Position numbers and translations under genes: made by a program
DNA from: JBLHOS01 sp047623825
Lineage (GTDB): Bacteria; Pseudomonadota; Alphaproteobacteria; Rhodobacterales; Rhodobacteraceae
DNA length: 30,985 bases
Direction of reading: 5' to 3'
Assembly: GCA_047623825.1 (NCBI GenBank)
Contig: JBLHOS010000032.1
Location: 1 to 30,985, forward strand
The notes under the pieces: model-generated
The model's input: only the letters and a program-made list of their open reading frames with translations
The model's database searches: none
What the model was told of the DNA's origin: nothing
Shown here: positions 24,680 to 30,985 of the stretch, piece after piece
Layout of the letters: each line of letters opens with the position of its first letter
Numbering within the stretch: the stretch's first letter is position 1

Positions 24680-25801
24680 ATGCACCAGCCAGCCATCACC
24701 GGGACCGGAGTGTTCACCCCGTCGCAAGTCATCACCAATGACGAACTTGTGGTCGCATTCAACGCCTTTGTGGACCTCTACAACGTTGAAAACGCGGCTA
24801 AAATCTCTGCCGGAACATTGGCACCCAAAGCACATTCTTCAGCTGAGTTCATTCTGGCGGCGTCAGGTATAGAGCAGCGCTATGTCCTTGATAAGACTGG
24901 TATTCTTGACCCTACCGTGATGCATCCGTGGTTGCGTGCACGCAGTGATGATGAACCCGGTCAGATGGCCGAAATGGCACTGGACGCCTGCATCCAAGCC
25001 CTTGAAATGGCAGGAAAAACTGGTGCCGATGTTGGGGCGGTGATCTGCGCGGCCTCCAACCACGAACGCGCCTATCCTGCGGTGGCTATTGAGATCCAAG
25101 ATCTACTGGGAATTCAAGGGTTTGCATTTGATATGAATGTCGCTTGCAGCTCTGCCACCTTCGGCATTCAGGCCGCCGCCGACATGATCAAAGCTGGCAG
25201 TATCCAAAGTGCACTGGTCGTCAGCCCTGAGATTTGTTCAGCGCATCTGGAATGGCGCGACCGCGACTGTCATTTCATCTTTGGCGACGTCTGCACCGCA
25301 GTTTTGATTGAGCGGGCACAGGACGCCAAAGGACCGTCTTTCCACATTAAATCAACGCGTTGTGCAACTAATTTTTCAAACAACATCCGGAACAATAGCG
25401 GCTATCTGCGCCGAACTCGCAAGGATCAAATGGAGGACCGCCGCGACATGCAATTCATGCAAAACGGCCGCAAGGTGTTCAAAGAAGTCCTACCGCTGGT
25501 CAGTCGTCACATCGCCGATCATATGGCGGATGAGGGCGTGCGAGCCACTGATCTAAAACGTCTTTGGTTGCATCAGGCCAATAAGACGATGAATGACTAT
25601 ATCGGAAAAAAGGTCCTTGGCCGGACGCCTGAGCCAGATGAGCAGCCCAATATTCTACAAGATTATGCCAATACATCCTCAGCAGGATCGATCATCGCAT
25701 TCTCCAAATACTCCCAAGATTTGGAACTGGGTAACATGGGGCTGATCTGCTCATTCGGTGCGGGGTATTCAGTGGGTTCGGTGATTGTTGAGCGCGCTTA
25801 G
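24680..25801 (+). CDS. Beta-ketoacyl-ACP synthase III (long FabH-like form)
   Basis: Thiolase-fold condensing enzyme. The 373-aa protein has the Cys-His-Asn triad: C156 in VACSSATFG, H298 in LWLHQANKTMN, N331 in YANTSSAGS. It is about 50 residues longer than housekeeping FabH (about 320), with extra sequence near residues 20-95 (ELVVAFNAFVDLYN, KTGILDPTVMHPWLRARSDD) and around 228-262 (NNIRNNSGYLRRTRKDQMED). Similar long enzymes are annotated as ketoacyl-ACP synthase III in other proteobacteria. It may start fatty acid synthesis with a longer or different acyl primer; that is inference. GGGGGAG sits just before the chosen ATG. The plsX-fabH-ihfA context of the usual fabH is absent, so this is probably a second copy. 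Confidence 0.9.
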   Translation: MHQPAITGTGVFTPSQVITNDELVVAFNAFVDLYNVENAAKISAGTLAPKAHSSAEFILAASGIEQRYVLDKTGILDPTVMHPWLRARSDDEPGQMAEMALDACIQALEMAGKTGADVGAVICAASNHERAYPAVAIEIQDLLGIQGFAFDMNVACSSATFGIQAAADMIKAGSIQSALVVSPEICSAHLEWRDRDCHFIFGDVCTAVLIERAQDAKGPSFHIKSTRCATNFSNNIRNNSGYLRRTRKDQMEDRRDMQFMQNGRKVFKEVLPLVSRHIADHMADEGVRATDLKRLWLHQANKTMNDYIGKKVLGRTPEPDEQPNILQDYANTSSAGSIIAFSKYSQDLELGNMGLICSFGAGYSVGSVIVERA

Positions 25802-25847
25802 AGGGTTTTTGATACTCTAGCGCTATCGCTATTTCTTAGAGACCCTC
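25801..25847. terminator. Convergent stem-loop between FabH-like gene and arsH
   Basis: Three nested inverted repeats can be drawn: GAGGGT/ACCCTC, CTCTA/TAGAG and GCG/CGC around a CTAT loop. The structure begins on the last base of the FabH-like stop codon and covers the arsH stop codon and its last codons. Confidence 0.5.
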
Positions 25848-26551
25848 TCTCGGGTTTCGGCCGCCGTTTCCATGCGTTCCGAATAGCGATCCAACAAAAC
25901 ATCAGATCGGCCTCGAACCATGACGGTAAAGCGGGCCAATTCCTCCATCACGTCGACAAGACGCCGGTAATAAGGTCCCTCAGGCAGCCGCCCGTCTTGG
26001 AATTCCAGCCATGCCTTGGGGATTGAACTTTGGTTTGGAATTGTGACCATCCGCATCCAGCGCCCCAAGATCCGCATCTGGTTGACCGCGTTAAAGCTTT
26101 GCGAACCACCAGAGACCTGCATCACCGCAAGGGTCTTACCCTGTGTCGGCCGCACCCCGCCCATATTCAACGGCAGCCAATCGATCTGAGTTTTCAAGAT
26201 GCCAGTCATGGCCCCGTGCCGCTCTGGTGACGACCAAACCATGCCTTCCGACCAAACCGCCATCTCGCGCAACTCTGCTACCTTTGGATGCGTGGGCTCA
26301 GCATCGTCAGGCAAAGGCAGTCCGCTGGGGTCAAACATCCGCGTCTCGCAGCCCAAGGCCCGCAGGATCCGGGCCCCTTCCTCTGCTGCCCGGCGTGAGT
26401 AGCTAACGTCGCGCAATGAGCCATAGAGCAGCAAAATGCGCGGCGGATGCCCCGGATCACCGGGGGCCACAAGATCAGCAAAATTCAGAGGCTTGAGTTG
26501 GAGTGGATTAAGGGCTGGCGTGTCAGAAAGAGCAGTCAGCGTCCGGCTCAT
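25829..26551 (-). CDS. arsH: ArsH-type NADPH-dependent FMN reductase
   Basis: ArsH enzymes are flavoproteins; some oxidise organoarsenicals and others reduce azo dyes, quinones or metals. The 240-aa protein has the FMN-phosphate loop LLYGSLRDVSYSRRAAEEGA, the family motifs MFDPSGLPLPDDAEPTHPKV, WSSPERHGAMTGILKTQIDW and QVSGGSQSFNAVNQMRILGR, and a flexible N-terminal arm. The length is normal. Its ATG overlaps the stop of the upstream helix-turn-helix gene by four bases (ATGA), so the two are coupled. No arsR, arsB or arsC is in the window, so an arsenic role is not shown by context. Confidence 0.93.
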   Translation of the reverse strand: MSRTLTALSDTPALNPLQLKPLNFADLVAPGDPGHPPRILLLYGSLRDVSYSRRAAEEGARILRALGCETRMFDPSGLPLPDDAEPTHPKVAELREMAVWSEGMVWSSPERHGAMTGILKTQIDWLPLNMGGVRPTQGKTLAVMQVSGGSQSFNAVNQMRILGRWMRMVTIPNQSSIPKAWLEFQDGRLPEGPYYRRLVDVMEELARFTVMVRGRSDVLLDRYSERMETAAETRERVSKK

Positions 26552-26997
26552 GGGCTTTCTTTCTCAAAATGCAGCTTCATATCCAACAAAACTTGTTGCA
26601 GCGCTAGTGTTTCACGTAGCAATCGCTTGGATTCGTTGACGGAAATTACCCCGTCTTGGATCGATTGATTATATTCAGCCATCAACATCGCAAAACGCTG
26701 GCTAAGGACAATCACATCAGAGTTAACGCCCGCTGAGCCCGCGTTTCGCCGTTCTTTGTCATAACTTAGCGTGATGCCTCTCAACTCGGCCAACGCTGTG
26801 GTGACATGAGGAAAACCCGCCGCACGTTCCAGTGCTGACACCGCATCGACCGGAATGAACCTGTCGGAATGCTCAGGCGCATCAGAAAAATATCGACCTA
26901 ACGTCGCCTTGGATTTACCTGTCAATTCGCATGCAGCGGCAAATCCAACGTCCTTGATCAAAGCTTCGGTATGTTTCTTGAGATAGTTACCAGACAT
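26548..26997 (-). CDS. Helix-turn-helix DNA-binding protein, phage-CII-like
   Basis: A 149-aa protein. Residues about 12-40 (IKDVGFAAACELTGKSKATL, GRYFSD) read as a helix-turn-helix in which ACELTGKSKATLGRYF is the recognition part. IPVDAVSALERAAGFPHVTT follows, then a helical C-terminus (about 90-149) with QRFAMLMAEYNQSIQDGVIS and many leucines. Similar proteins in Rhodobacterales are annotated as hypothetical or phage-regulator-like; the match is by pattern only. It overlaps arsH by four bases, so it may control or serve that gene. No other phage gene is near, so it is not evidence of a prophage. Confidence 0.75.
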   Translation of the reverse strand: MSGNYLKKHTEALIKDVGFAAACELTGKSKATLGRYFSDAPEHSDRFIPVDAVSALERAAGFPHVTTALAELRGITLSYDKERRNAGSAGVNSDVIVLSQRFAMLMAEYNQSIQDGVISVNESKRLLRETLALQQVLLDMKLHFEKESP

Positions 26998-27289
26998 TCA
27001 AATGCTCTTTTCCCGTTCCCACAATCGGGACTAAGAAAGAAAGCCCAGTTTTCCCCTGCCGGTCAACGATATCAGCTGACAAATTTCAAACGTCAGAACA
27101 TGTGTTGCTCTGATGCTTATCCAATGCCGGTCTAGGTTTCGTCCGGTGAAGGTGGGGGTCCGTCGCGGGTTTTGGCGTTTCGGTGCCAAAATGATCTATA
27201 CCTTCTGAGGCAGCCCCCTTTCCTTCACGTCGAACTCTTCGACGCGCCGGCCCTTGCGAGCGACGAAGGACTCGGGCAAATCTAGCGGC
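26998..27289 (+). other. Gap between HTH-arsH operon and tdk
   Basis: This 292-base divergent gap should hold both promoters. It contains a seven-pair hairpin TTTTGGC / GCCAAAA at 27170-27191 without a T-run. A minus-strand 31-codon frame starts at 27291, over the tdk start codon (MPLDLPESFVARKGRRVEEF...). Its codon use looks natural, but it matches no family I know. It may be a remnant of a lost gene. Confidence 0.35.
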
Positions 27290-27871
27290 ATGGCAAAGCT
27301 TTATTTCAATTACTCCACCATGAACGCCGGCAAATCGACCTTGTTGCTGCAAGCGTCCCATAACTACATAGAACGCGGCATGCAGACCTATCTAATGACT
27401 GCAAATTTCGATGATAGGTCCGGAACTGGACAGATTGGCAGTCGGATTGGGCTGGCGGCGCCGGCGGACACATACAGCGTCACCAGCGATCTTTATGCCA
27501 TGGTTGATGCGCGGCTAAAGGCTGGCCCTTGTGCGTGCGTTCTGATCGATGAGGCGCAATGGATGACCCGCGATCAGGTCTGGCAACTGGCGCGTGCAGT
27601 GGATGATCTGGCCGTGCCTATTATGTGCTACGGCCTGCGCGTCGATTTTCGGGGCGAATTGTTTCCAGGATCCGCCGCGCTGTTGGCATTGGCTGATGAA
27701 ATGCGAGAGGTCCGCACCATCTGCCACTGTGGACGCAAGGCCACAATGGTGATCCGCACAGATGCAGCCGGCACCGCATTGACCGAAGGAGCGCAAGTCG
27801 AGGTCGGCGGCAATGATCGTTATGTTTCACTGTGCCGCCGCCACTGGCGCATGGCCGTCGGCAAGGACTGA
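27290..27871 (+). CDS. tdk: Thymidine kinase
   Basis: Salvage enzyme that phosphorylates thymidine with ATP; type II (TK1-like) fold. The 193-aa protein has the P-loop TMNAGKST at residues 10-17, the Walker B / DEAQ motif LIDEAQWM with D87, the lasso-type region YGLRVDFRGELFPGSAALLA, and a zinc site made of C145-x-C147 and C182 ... H185 (CHCGRKATMV and CRRHW). The length is normal. I chose ATG 27290, giving MAKLYFNYSTMNAG, the usual family start, although its ribosome site is weak. Its stop abuts the convergent dehydrogenase stop with no spacer. Confidence 0.97.
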   Translation: MAKLYFNYSTMNAGKSTLLLQASHNYIERGMQTYLMTANFDDRSGTGQIGSRIGLAAPADTYSVTSDLYAMVDARLKAGPCACVLIDEAQWMTRDQVWQLARAVDDLAVPIMCYGLRVDFRGELFPGSAALLALADEMREVRTICHCGRKATMVIRTDAAGTALTEGAQVEVGGNDRYVSLCRRHWRMAVGKD

Positions 27872-28822
27872 TTACCAGACCAAATTTGGCAGCGGTTCAC
27901 CGTTTTTCAACGCTAATGCATTGCTAAGCGCCATCCGCCCCATCGCTTCGCGCGCCTCAAGCGCCGCTGTGCCAAGATGCGGCAGCAACGTCACCGTTTC
28001 CAGTGCAATCAGTTCGCGAGGGACCTTTGGCTCAAACTCGTACACATCCAGACCAGCACCTGCGATTTGCTGGTTTTGCAGGGCTGCGATCAATGCCGCC
28101 TCATCAACGACATCCCCACGCGAGATGTTAATAAAATGGGCATGGGGTTGCATCGCGGCCAGTTCCGCGCGTCCGATCAGATGATGGGTCTCAACGCCAC
28201 TGGCTACCGCAATGATCACGATATCTGCTTGGCCCAACGCATCTGGCAACGCCATCTGAGTCGCCGGAAAATCGATGGTTTTGGAAGATCGGTTGTGAAA
28301 TATGACCCGCATCCCAAACCCGAAATGGCAGCGCTGCGCGATCGCCTGACCGATACGGCCCATACCGATGATAGCCACTGTTTTGCCCGTCACGTGAAGG
28401 CCCAGCATCTGTGTCGGCGTCCAACCAGCCCATTTACCTGCGCGCACCATCCGCTCACCCTCAGCGGCACGGCGCGCAGACATCAACATCAAGGTCATCG
28501 CGATATCTGCAGTCGAATCGGTTACGGCGCCCGGCGTGTTGGTGACCGAAAGACCGGCCTTGCGAGCCGCATCTATGTTGATGTGGTTGTAACCAGCCCC
28601 AAAATTCGCCAGCAATTTGCAGCGGGGGTCTGGGACAGTGGCAAAGACCTCAGCCGAAAAACCATCCCCCAAGGTTGGGACGATTGCGTCATATTCAGCC
28701 AAGGCCGCGATGCAGTCCTGCGCCGTCATCGGGCCGTCAACGTCGCGCGCTGTCAACTCAAACTCAGCAGCAGCCTCGGCCATCACGGCGTCAGGCAATT
28801 GGCGGGAAATCAATAGGCGCAT
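27872..28822 (-). CDS. D-2-hydroxyacid dehydrogenase (glyoxylate/hydroxypyruvate reductase type)
   Basis: NAD(P)-dependent oxidoreductase of the D-isomer family, cytosolic. The 316-aa protein has the nucleotide loop IIGMGRIGQAIAQR from about residue 151 and the catalytic residues R235 (NISRGDVVDEAAL), E264 (LDVYEFEPKVP) and H282 (LLPHLGTAALEAR). The family motif NFGAGYNHINIDAARKAGL is present. Relatives act on glyoxylate, hydroxypyruvate or glycerate; the exact substrate is not fixed by sequence, and D-glycerate dehydrogenase is the most likely name. It is last in the ybjN-proC-csaA-dehydrogenase group; the csaA stop precedes its start directly. Confidence 0.93.
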   Translation of the reverse strand: MRLLISRQLPDAVMAEAAAEFELTARDVDGPMTAQDCIAALAEYDAIVPTLGDGFSAEVFATVPDPRCKLLANFGAGYNHINIDAARKAGLSVTNTPGAVTDSTADIAMTLMLMSARRAAEGERMVRAGKWAGWTPTQMLGLHVTGKTVAIIGMGRIGQAIAQRCHFGFGMRVIFHNRSSKTIDFPATQMALPDALGQADIVIIAVASGVETHHLIGRAELAAMQPHAHFINISRGDVVDEAALIAALQNQQIAGAGLDVYEFEPKVPRELIALETVTLLPHLGTAALEAREAMGRMALSNALALKNGEPLPNLVW

Positions 28823-29161
28823 CTAATACATCCTTTGGCCATTGGCGACCTTGTAGTCTGGGGAAAGCAGGACGATCCCGCCGTCAGCGTCAGAGACGCC
28901 AAGCACGAGGATCTCGGACATTATCGGCCCTATCTGGCGAGCAGGGAAATTCACAACCGCCATAACTTGGCGGCCAATCAGCACTTCTGGCGTATAATGC
29001 GCAGTAATCTGGGCCGAGGATTTCTTGACCCCCAGCTCATCGCCGAAATCAACCCAAAGCTTGATTGCAGGTTTGCGCGCCTCGGGGAACGGCTCCGCGC
29101 AGACAATTTCACCAACCCGAATATCAACCTTTAGAAAATCATCAAAATTGATCTCAGCCAA
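28823..29161 (-). CDS. csaA: tRNA-binding protein CsaA
   Basis: A 112-aa single OB-fold protein of the CsaA family, related to the tRNA-binding domain of Arc1p and MetRS C-termini. It is described as a tRNA-binding protein with chaperone-like activity. Signatures are FLKVDIRVGEIVCAEPFPEA, PAIKLWVDFGDELGVKKSSA, VVNFPARQIGPIMSEILVLG and a short tail. It is full length. It sits 4 bases after proC and directly before the dehydrogenase, consistent with one transcript. Confidence 0.95.
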   Translation of the reverse strand: MAEINFDDFLKVDIRVGEIVCAEPFPEARKPAIKLWVDFGDELGVKKSSAQITAHYTPEVLIGRQVMAVVNFPARQIGPIMSEILVLGVSDADGGIVLLSPDYKVANGQRMY

Positions 29162-29165
29162 TGAG

Positions 29166-29975
29166 TTACCCTTTTAACGCGCGGGAGCGGTCTGCCGCAG
29201 CAGCCACGGTCTTGATCATCAATGGCGTCAGGCCTGTGGCCGGATCCATCAAGACCTCAAGCCCAGCTTGCGTCGTCCCATTGGGTGATGTGACGTTAAT
29301 GCGCAATTGCGATGGCGTCTCCCCAGCGGCCTCAGCCAGCGCGCCGGCCCCTGCAACGGTCGCCTTGGCCAATTGCATCGACAACGCAGGCGACAGTCCT
29401 TGTGCTTGGGCCGCCGCGGCCATCGCCTCAATCATGTTGAACACATACGCAGGGCCAGATCCTGACACACCAGTAACCGCGTCGATCTGATCCTCGGTCT
29501 CCAGCCGAACAACTTGGCCGACAGCAGACAGCAGCACGTCAGCCAGATCAAGATCGGCCTCCGACGCCATACTATTTCCAATAATCGCAGAGATCCCTTT
29601 GCCAATAGCCGCAGGCGTATTGGGCATCGCGCGGATGATCCGGGTCCCAGCGCCCAATGCGTCTTGATAGGTTGAAATTGGCGTACCCGCGGCGACAGAC
29701 AAGATCAGGGTTCCACTACCAAAGCCGCGCAGCTTGGGCAGCGCATCTGCCATCATCTGTGGTTTTACCGCAATCAGGGCAATCGCAGGATCCGCGGGCA
29801 GATCGGCGTTGATATGGACGCCTTGATCCTTGACCCAGTCCGATGGGTAGGGATCCACAACCCATATCGATTTCGCTGGCAACCCCTGGGCCAACCAGCC
29901 TTTCAGCATGGCCGATCCCATCTTACCGCAGCCCAGCATCACTAGGCCGCGGTTGGTAATGTCATCGAATGTCAT
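29166..29975 (-). CDS. proC: Pyrroline-5-carboxylate reductase
   Basis: Last step of proline synthesis, reducing pyrroline-5-carboxylate with NAD(P)H. The 269-aa protein begins with a Rossmann loop LVMLGCGKMGSAMLKGWL, then AVKPQMMADALPKL, IRAMPNTPAAIGKGISAI, and the substrate-binding signature DAVTGVSGSGPAYVFNMIEA, ending with NVTSPNGTTQAGLEVL. All are typical. The length matches the family. It lies 35 bases downstream of the ybjN-like gene. Confidence 0.98.
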   Translation of the reverse strand: MTFDDITNRGLVMLGCGKMGSAMLKGWLAQGLPAKSIWVVDPYPSDWVKDQGVHINADLPADPAIALIAVKPQMMADALPKLRGFGSGTLILSVAAGTPISTYQDALGAGTRIIRAMPNTPAAIGKGISAIIGNSMASEADLDLADVLLSAVGQVVRLETEDQIDAVTGVSGSGPAYVFNMIEAMAAAAQAQGLSPALSMQLAKATVAGAGALAEAAGETPSQLRINVTSPNGTTQAGLEVLMDPATGLTPLMIKTVAAAADRSRALKG

Positions 29976-30010
29976 TGTCTCTCCCGGCAGCGTTGTTTCG
30001 CCGGGTCAGG

Positions 30011-30514
30011 TTAGGCGCGGCCGTACCCCTCCGCAATGGCAACCTGCATCGCTTGCGTCGGGCTTTGATCACCCCAGCATGCCAGTTGGAATGCGGGATA
30101 ATACCGTTCGGCCGCGACAAAGGCGGTCTCAACCATGCAGGCAATTTGATCGGCGCCAGCAATCTGATCCCCGGCTAAAACCAGCCCATAGCGATAGACC
30201 ATCAGTTTTTGATCGGCCCAGTAGCTGAACGCACCGGCCCAGCATTTGTCATTTGCCAGGTTGAGGGTTTCATACAGCGCTGGCAGCTTGTCTTCTGGCG
30301 GTTCCATATCAAAAGTGCAAATCATGCGCAGCGTTTCGTCATAACCTGACCAGGCCAACGTCACGGAATAGGTGCGCCACTGGCCCTCAATAGCCATTGC
30401 AATCTGATCATCAGCGACTCGGTCAAAATCCCAATCGTGGAACGTTGCCAGTGTTTCTACGATATCGATCGGATGAAGATCTTCTGTTTCCAGATACTGC
30501 TCGGATAACGACAT
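30011..30514 (-). CDS. YbjN domain-containing protein
   Basis: A 167-aa cytosolic protein of the YbjN family (Pfam YbjN, related to type III secretion chaperone folds). The core reads HPIDIVETLATFHDWDFDRV, IAMAIEGQWRTYSVTLAWS, ICTFDMEPPEDKLPALYETL, WAGAFSYWADQKLMVYRYGL and AERYYPAFQLACWGD. Its role is unknown, though it is conserved next to proC in many alphaproteobacteria. I prefer ATG 30514 (MSLSEQYLETEDLHP, with AGAGG about 8 bases upstream). An ATG at 30544 with AAGGA about 9 bases upstream is also possible and would add 10 residues. Confidence 0.9.
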   Translation of the reverse strand: MSLSEQYLETEDLHPIDIVETLATFHDWDFDRVADDQIAMAIEGQWRTYSVTLAWSGYDETLRMICTFDMEPPEDKLPALYETLNLANDKCWAGAFSYWADQKLMVYRYGLVLAGDQIAGADQIACMVETAFVAAERYYPAFQLACWGDQSPTQAMQVAIAEGYGRA

Positions 30515-30597
30515 TGCCCAGGCCTCTCGTTGGTAGCCTCGCATAGGGTCTGGTCCTTCCGACCATAACGCCCACTAGAAGCTGGGTGCCTCACTAC

Positions 30598-30621
30598 GGG
30601 TCGCCGGATCATATCCGACCC
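30598..30621. other. Stem-loop upstream of the YbjN gene
   Basis: GGGTC-gcc-GGAT, loop CAT, ATCC-GACCC forms a nine-pair stem with a three-base bulge. There is no T-run. It lies in the 200-base gap between the DUF2726 fragment and ybjN and may be a 5' leader structure or a weak terminator. Confidence 0.35.
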
Positions 30622-30748
30622 CATACCACATATGGTGGAGACTGAACCACGAGCTGTAAAGAAGTATTTTTGCGACAACCAGCGGACTCGGCGCTTGACG
30701 CCATCCTATCCACAGATTCGATTAAGCACGGGCTTTGGCAGAGCCACG

Positions 30749-30985
30749 CTATTCGGCGACGGCCAGAATTTGATGTCCAAGGAGGTTTTTAAGATCAAGA
30801 CGCTGACCATCCGAAAGGCCGCCAGCGATCACTTCCATAAATGGCACGCCTATTTTGCGAAACGCTTCGCGCTTTATATGGTCACGCTTAATCGCGTTGC
30901 CCTGATAGTGGCCGCCACCCTGATATTCGATGGCAATGGTTGGAAAACCGGCCCTGTCAATAAGGATGAAATCAACGCGTTTGCT
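30749..30985 (-). CDS. DUF2726 family protein, C-terminal part (cut by window edge)
   Basis: The visible 78 residues read SKRVDFILIDRAGFPTIAIE, YQGGGHYQGNAIKRDHIKRE, AFRKIGVPFMEVIAGGLSDG and end LGHQILAVAE. This is the core of DUF2726, a domain related to PD-(D/E)xK-type nucleases: the aspartate of VDFILID, the glutamate in IEYQG and the lysine of RDHIKREAF are plausible metal-site residues. Whether it cleaves DNA is not known. The N-terminus lies beyond the window. It is on the same strand as ybjN but separated by about 200 bases. Confidence 0.85.
   Translation of the reverse strand, partial: SKRVDFILIDRAGFPTIAIEYQGGGHYQGNAIKRDHIKREAFRKIGVPFMEVIAGGLSDGQRLDLKNLLGHQILAVAE

Noticed and set aside
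26548..26997. Prophage remnant suggested by the CII-like HTH protein
   Set aside because: No integrase, structural gene, attachment repeat or other phage gene is near; the neighbours are ordinary chromosomal genes.
27977..28816. 279-aa plus-strand open frame
   Set aside because: It lies entirely opposite the well-supported hydroxyacid dehydrogenase gene and has no family motifs.
1..30985. CRISPR arrays, tRNA or rRNA genes, insertion sequences
   Set aside because: I looked for regular spaced repeats, cloverleaf-like segments with CCA-type ends, and transposase-like frames and found none that hold up. A covariance-model scan would be needed to exclude small RNAs.

Overview
This window looks like a chromosomal segment of a Rhodobacterales (roseobacter-group) alphaproteobacterium. 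The evidence is the cox gene order ctaC-ctaB-small ORF-ctaG-ctaE, which matches the Paracoccus/Rhodobacter layout. Supporting evidence is a DUF1467 gene coupled to methylmalonyl-CoA epimerase, a YbjN-proC-csaA-hydroxyacid dehydrogenase run, and alphaproteobacterial-type AspRS, TopA and Cox proteins. Genus cannot be fixed from sequence alone.

Layout. Positions 1-5014 are on the minus strand. They hold the 5' part of thrC, surf1, then (after a clear hairpin terminator) the aa3 cytochrome c oxidase locus: ctaE, ctaG, a 60-aa membrane protein, ctaB and ctaC. The gene for subunit I is not here. tldD runs divergently from ctaC. Positions 6615-9525 are a decaying region: a frameshifted polysaccharide deacetylase, an apparently intact small leucine-rich-repeat gene, an antisense-oriented scrap matching the C-terminus of TldD, an epoxide hydrolase that has lost its catalytic core, and a frameshifted isochorismatase-family hydrolase. 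Positions 9526-15143 (+) carry dprA, topA, a nitroreductase and an EI24-family membrane protein. Positions 15112-15797 (-) carry DUF1467 and methylmalonyl-CoA epimerase. Then come an orphan response regulator (+), a GNAT acetyltransferase and aspS (-), and a cyclopropane-fatty-acid synthase, carB and a long FabH-like ketoacyl-ACP synthase (+). After these are an arsH flavoprotein gene coupled to a helix-turn-helix protein gene (-) and thymidine kinase (+). The end of the window is a minus-strand group: hydroxyacid dehydrogenase, csaA, proC, a YbjN-domain protein and the 3' end of a DUF2726 gene cut by the window edge.

Functionally this is mostly core metabolism: respiration (cox assembly), DNA uptake and topology (dprA, topA), nucleotide supply (carB, tdk), translation (aspS), membrane lipid chemistry (cfa, fabH-like) and proline/threonine synthesis. 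I saw no CRISPR array, rRNA, tRNA, prophage or insertion sequence. I did not find a convincing new multi-gene system. The parts most worth a second look are the pseudogene cluster after tldD with its tldD scrap, the HTH-arsH pair, and two convergent hairpins that contain a stop codon of a flanking gene.
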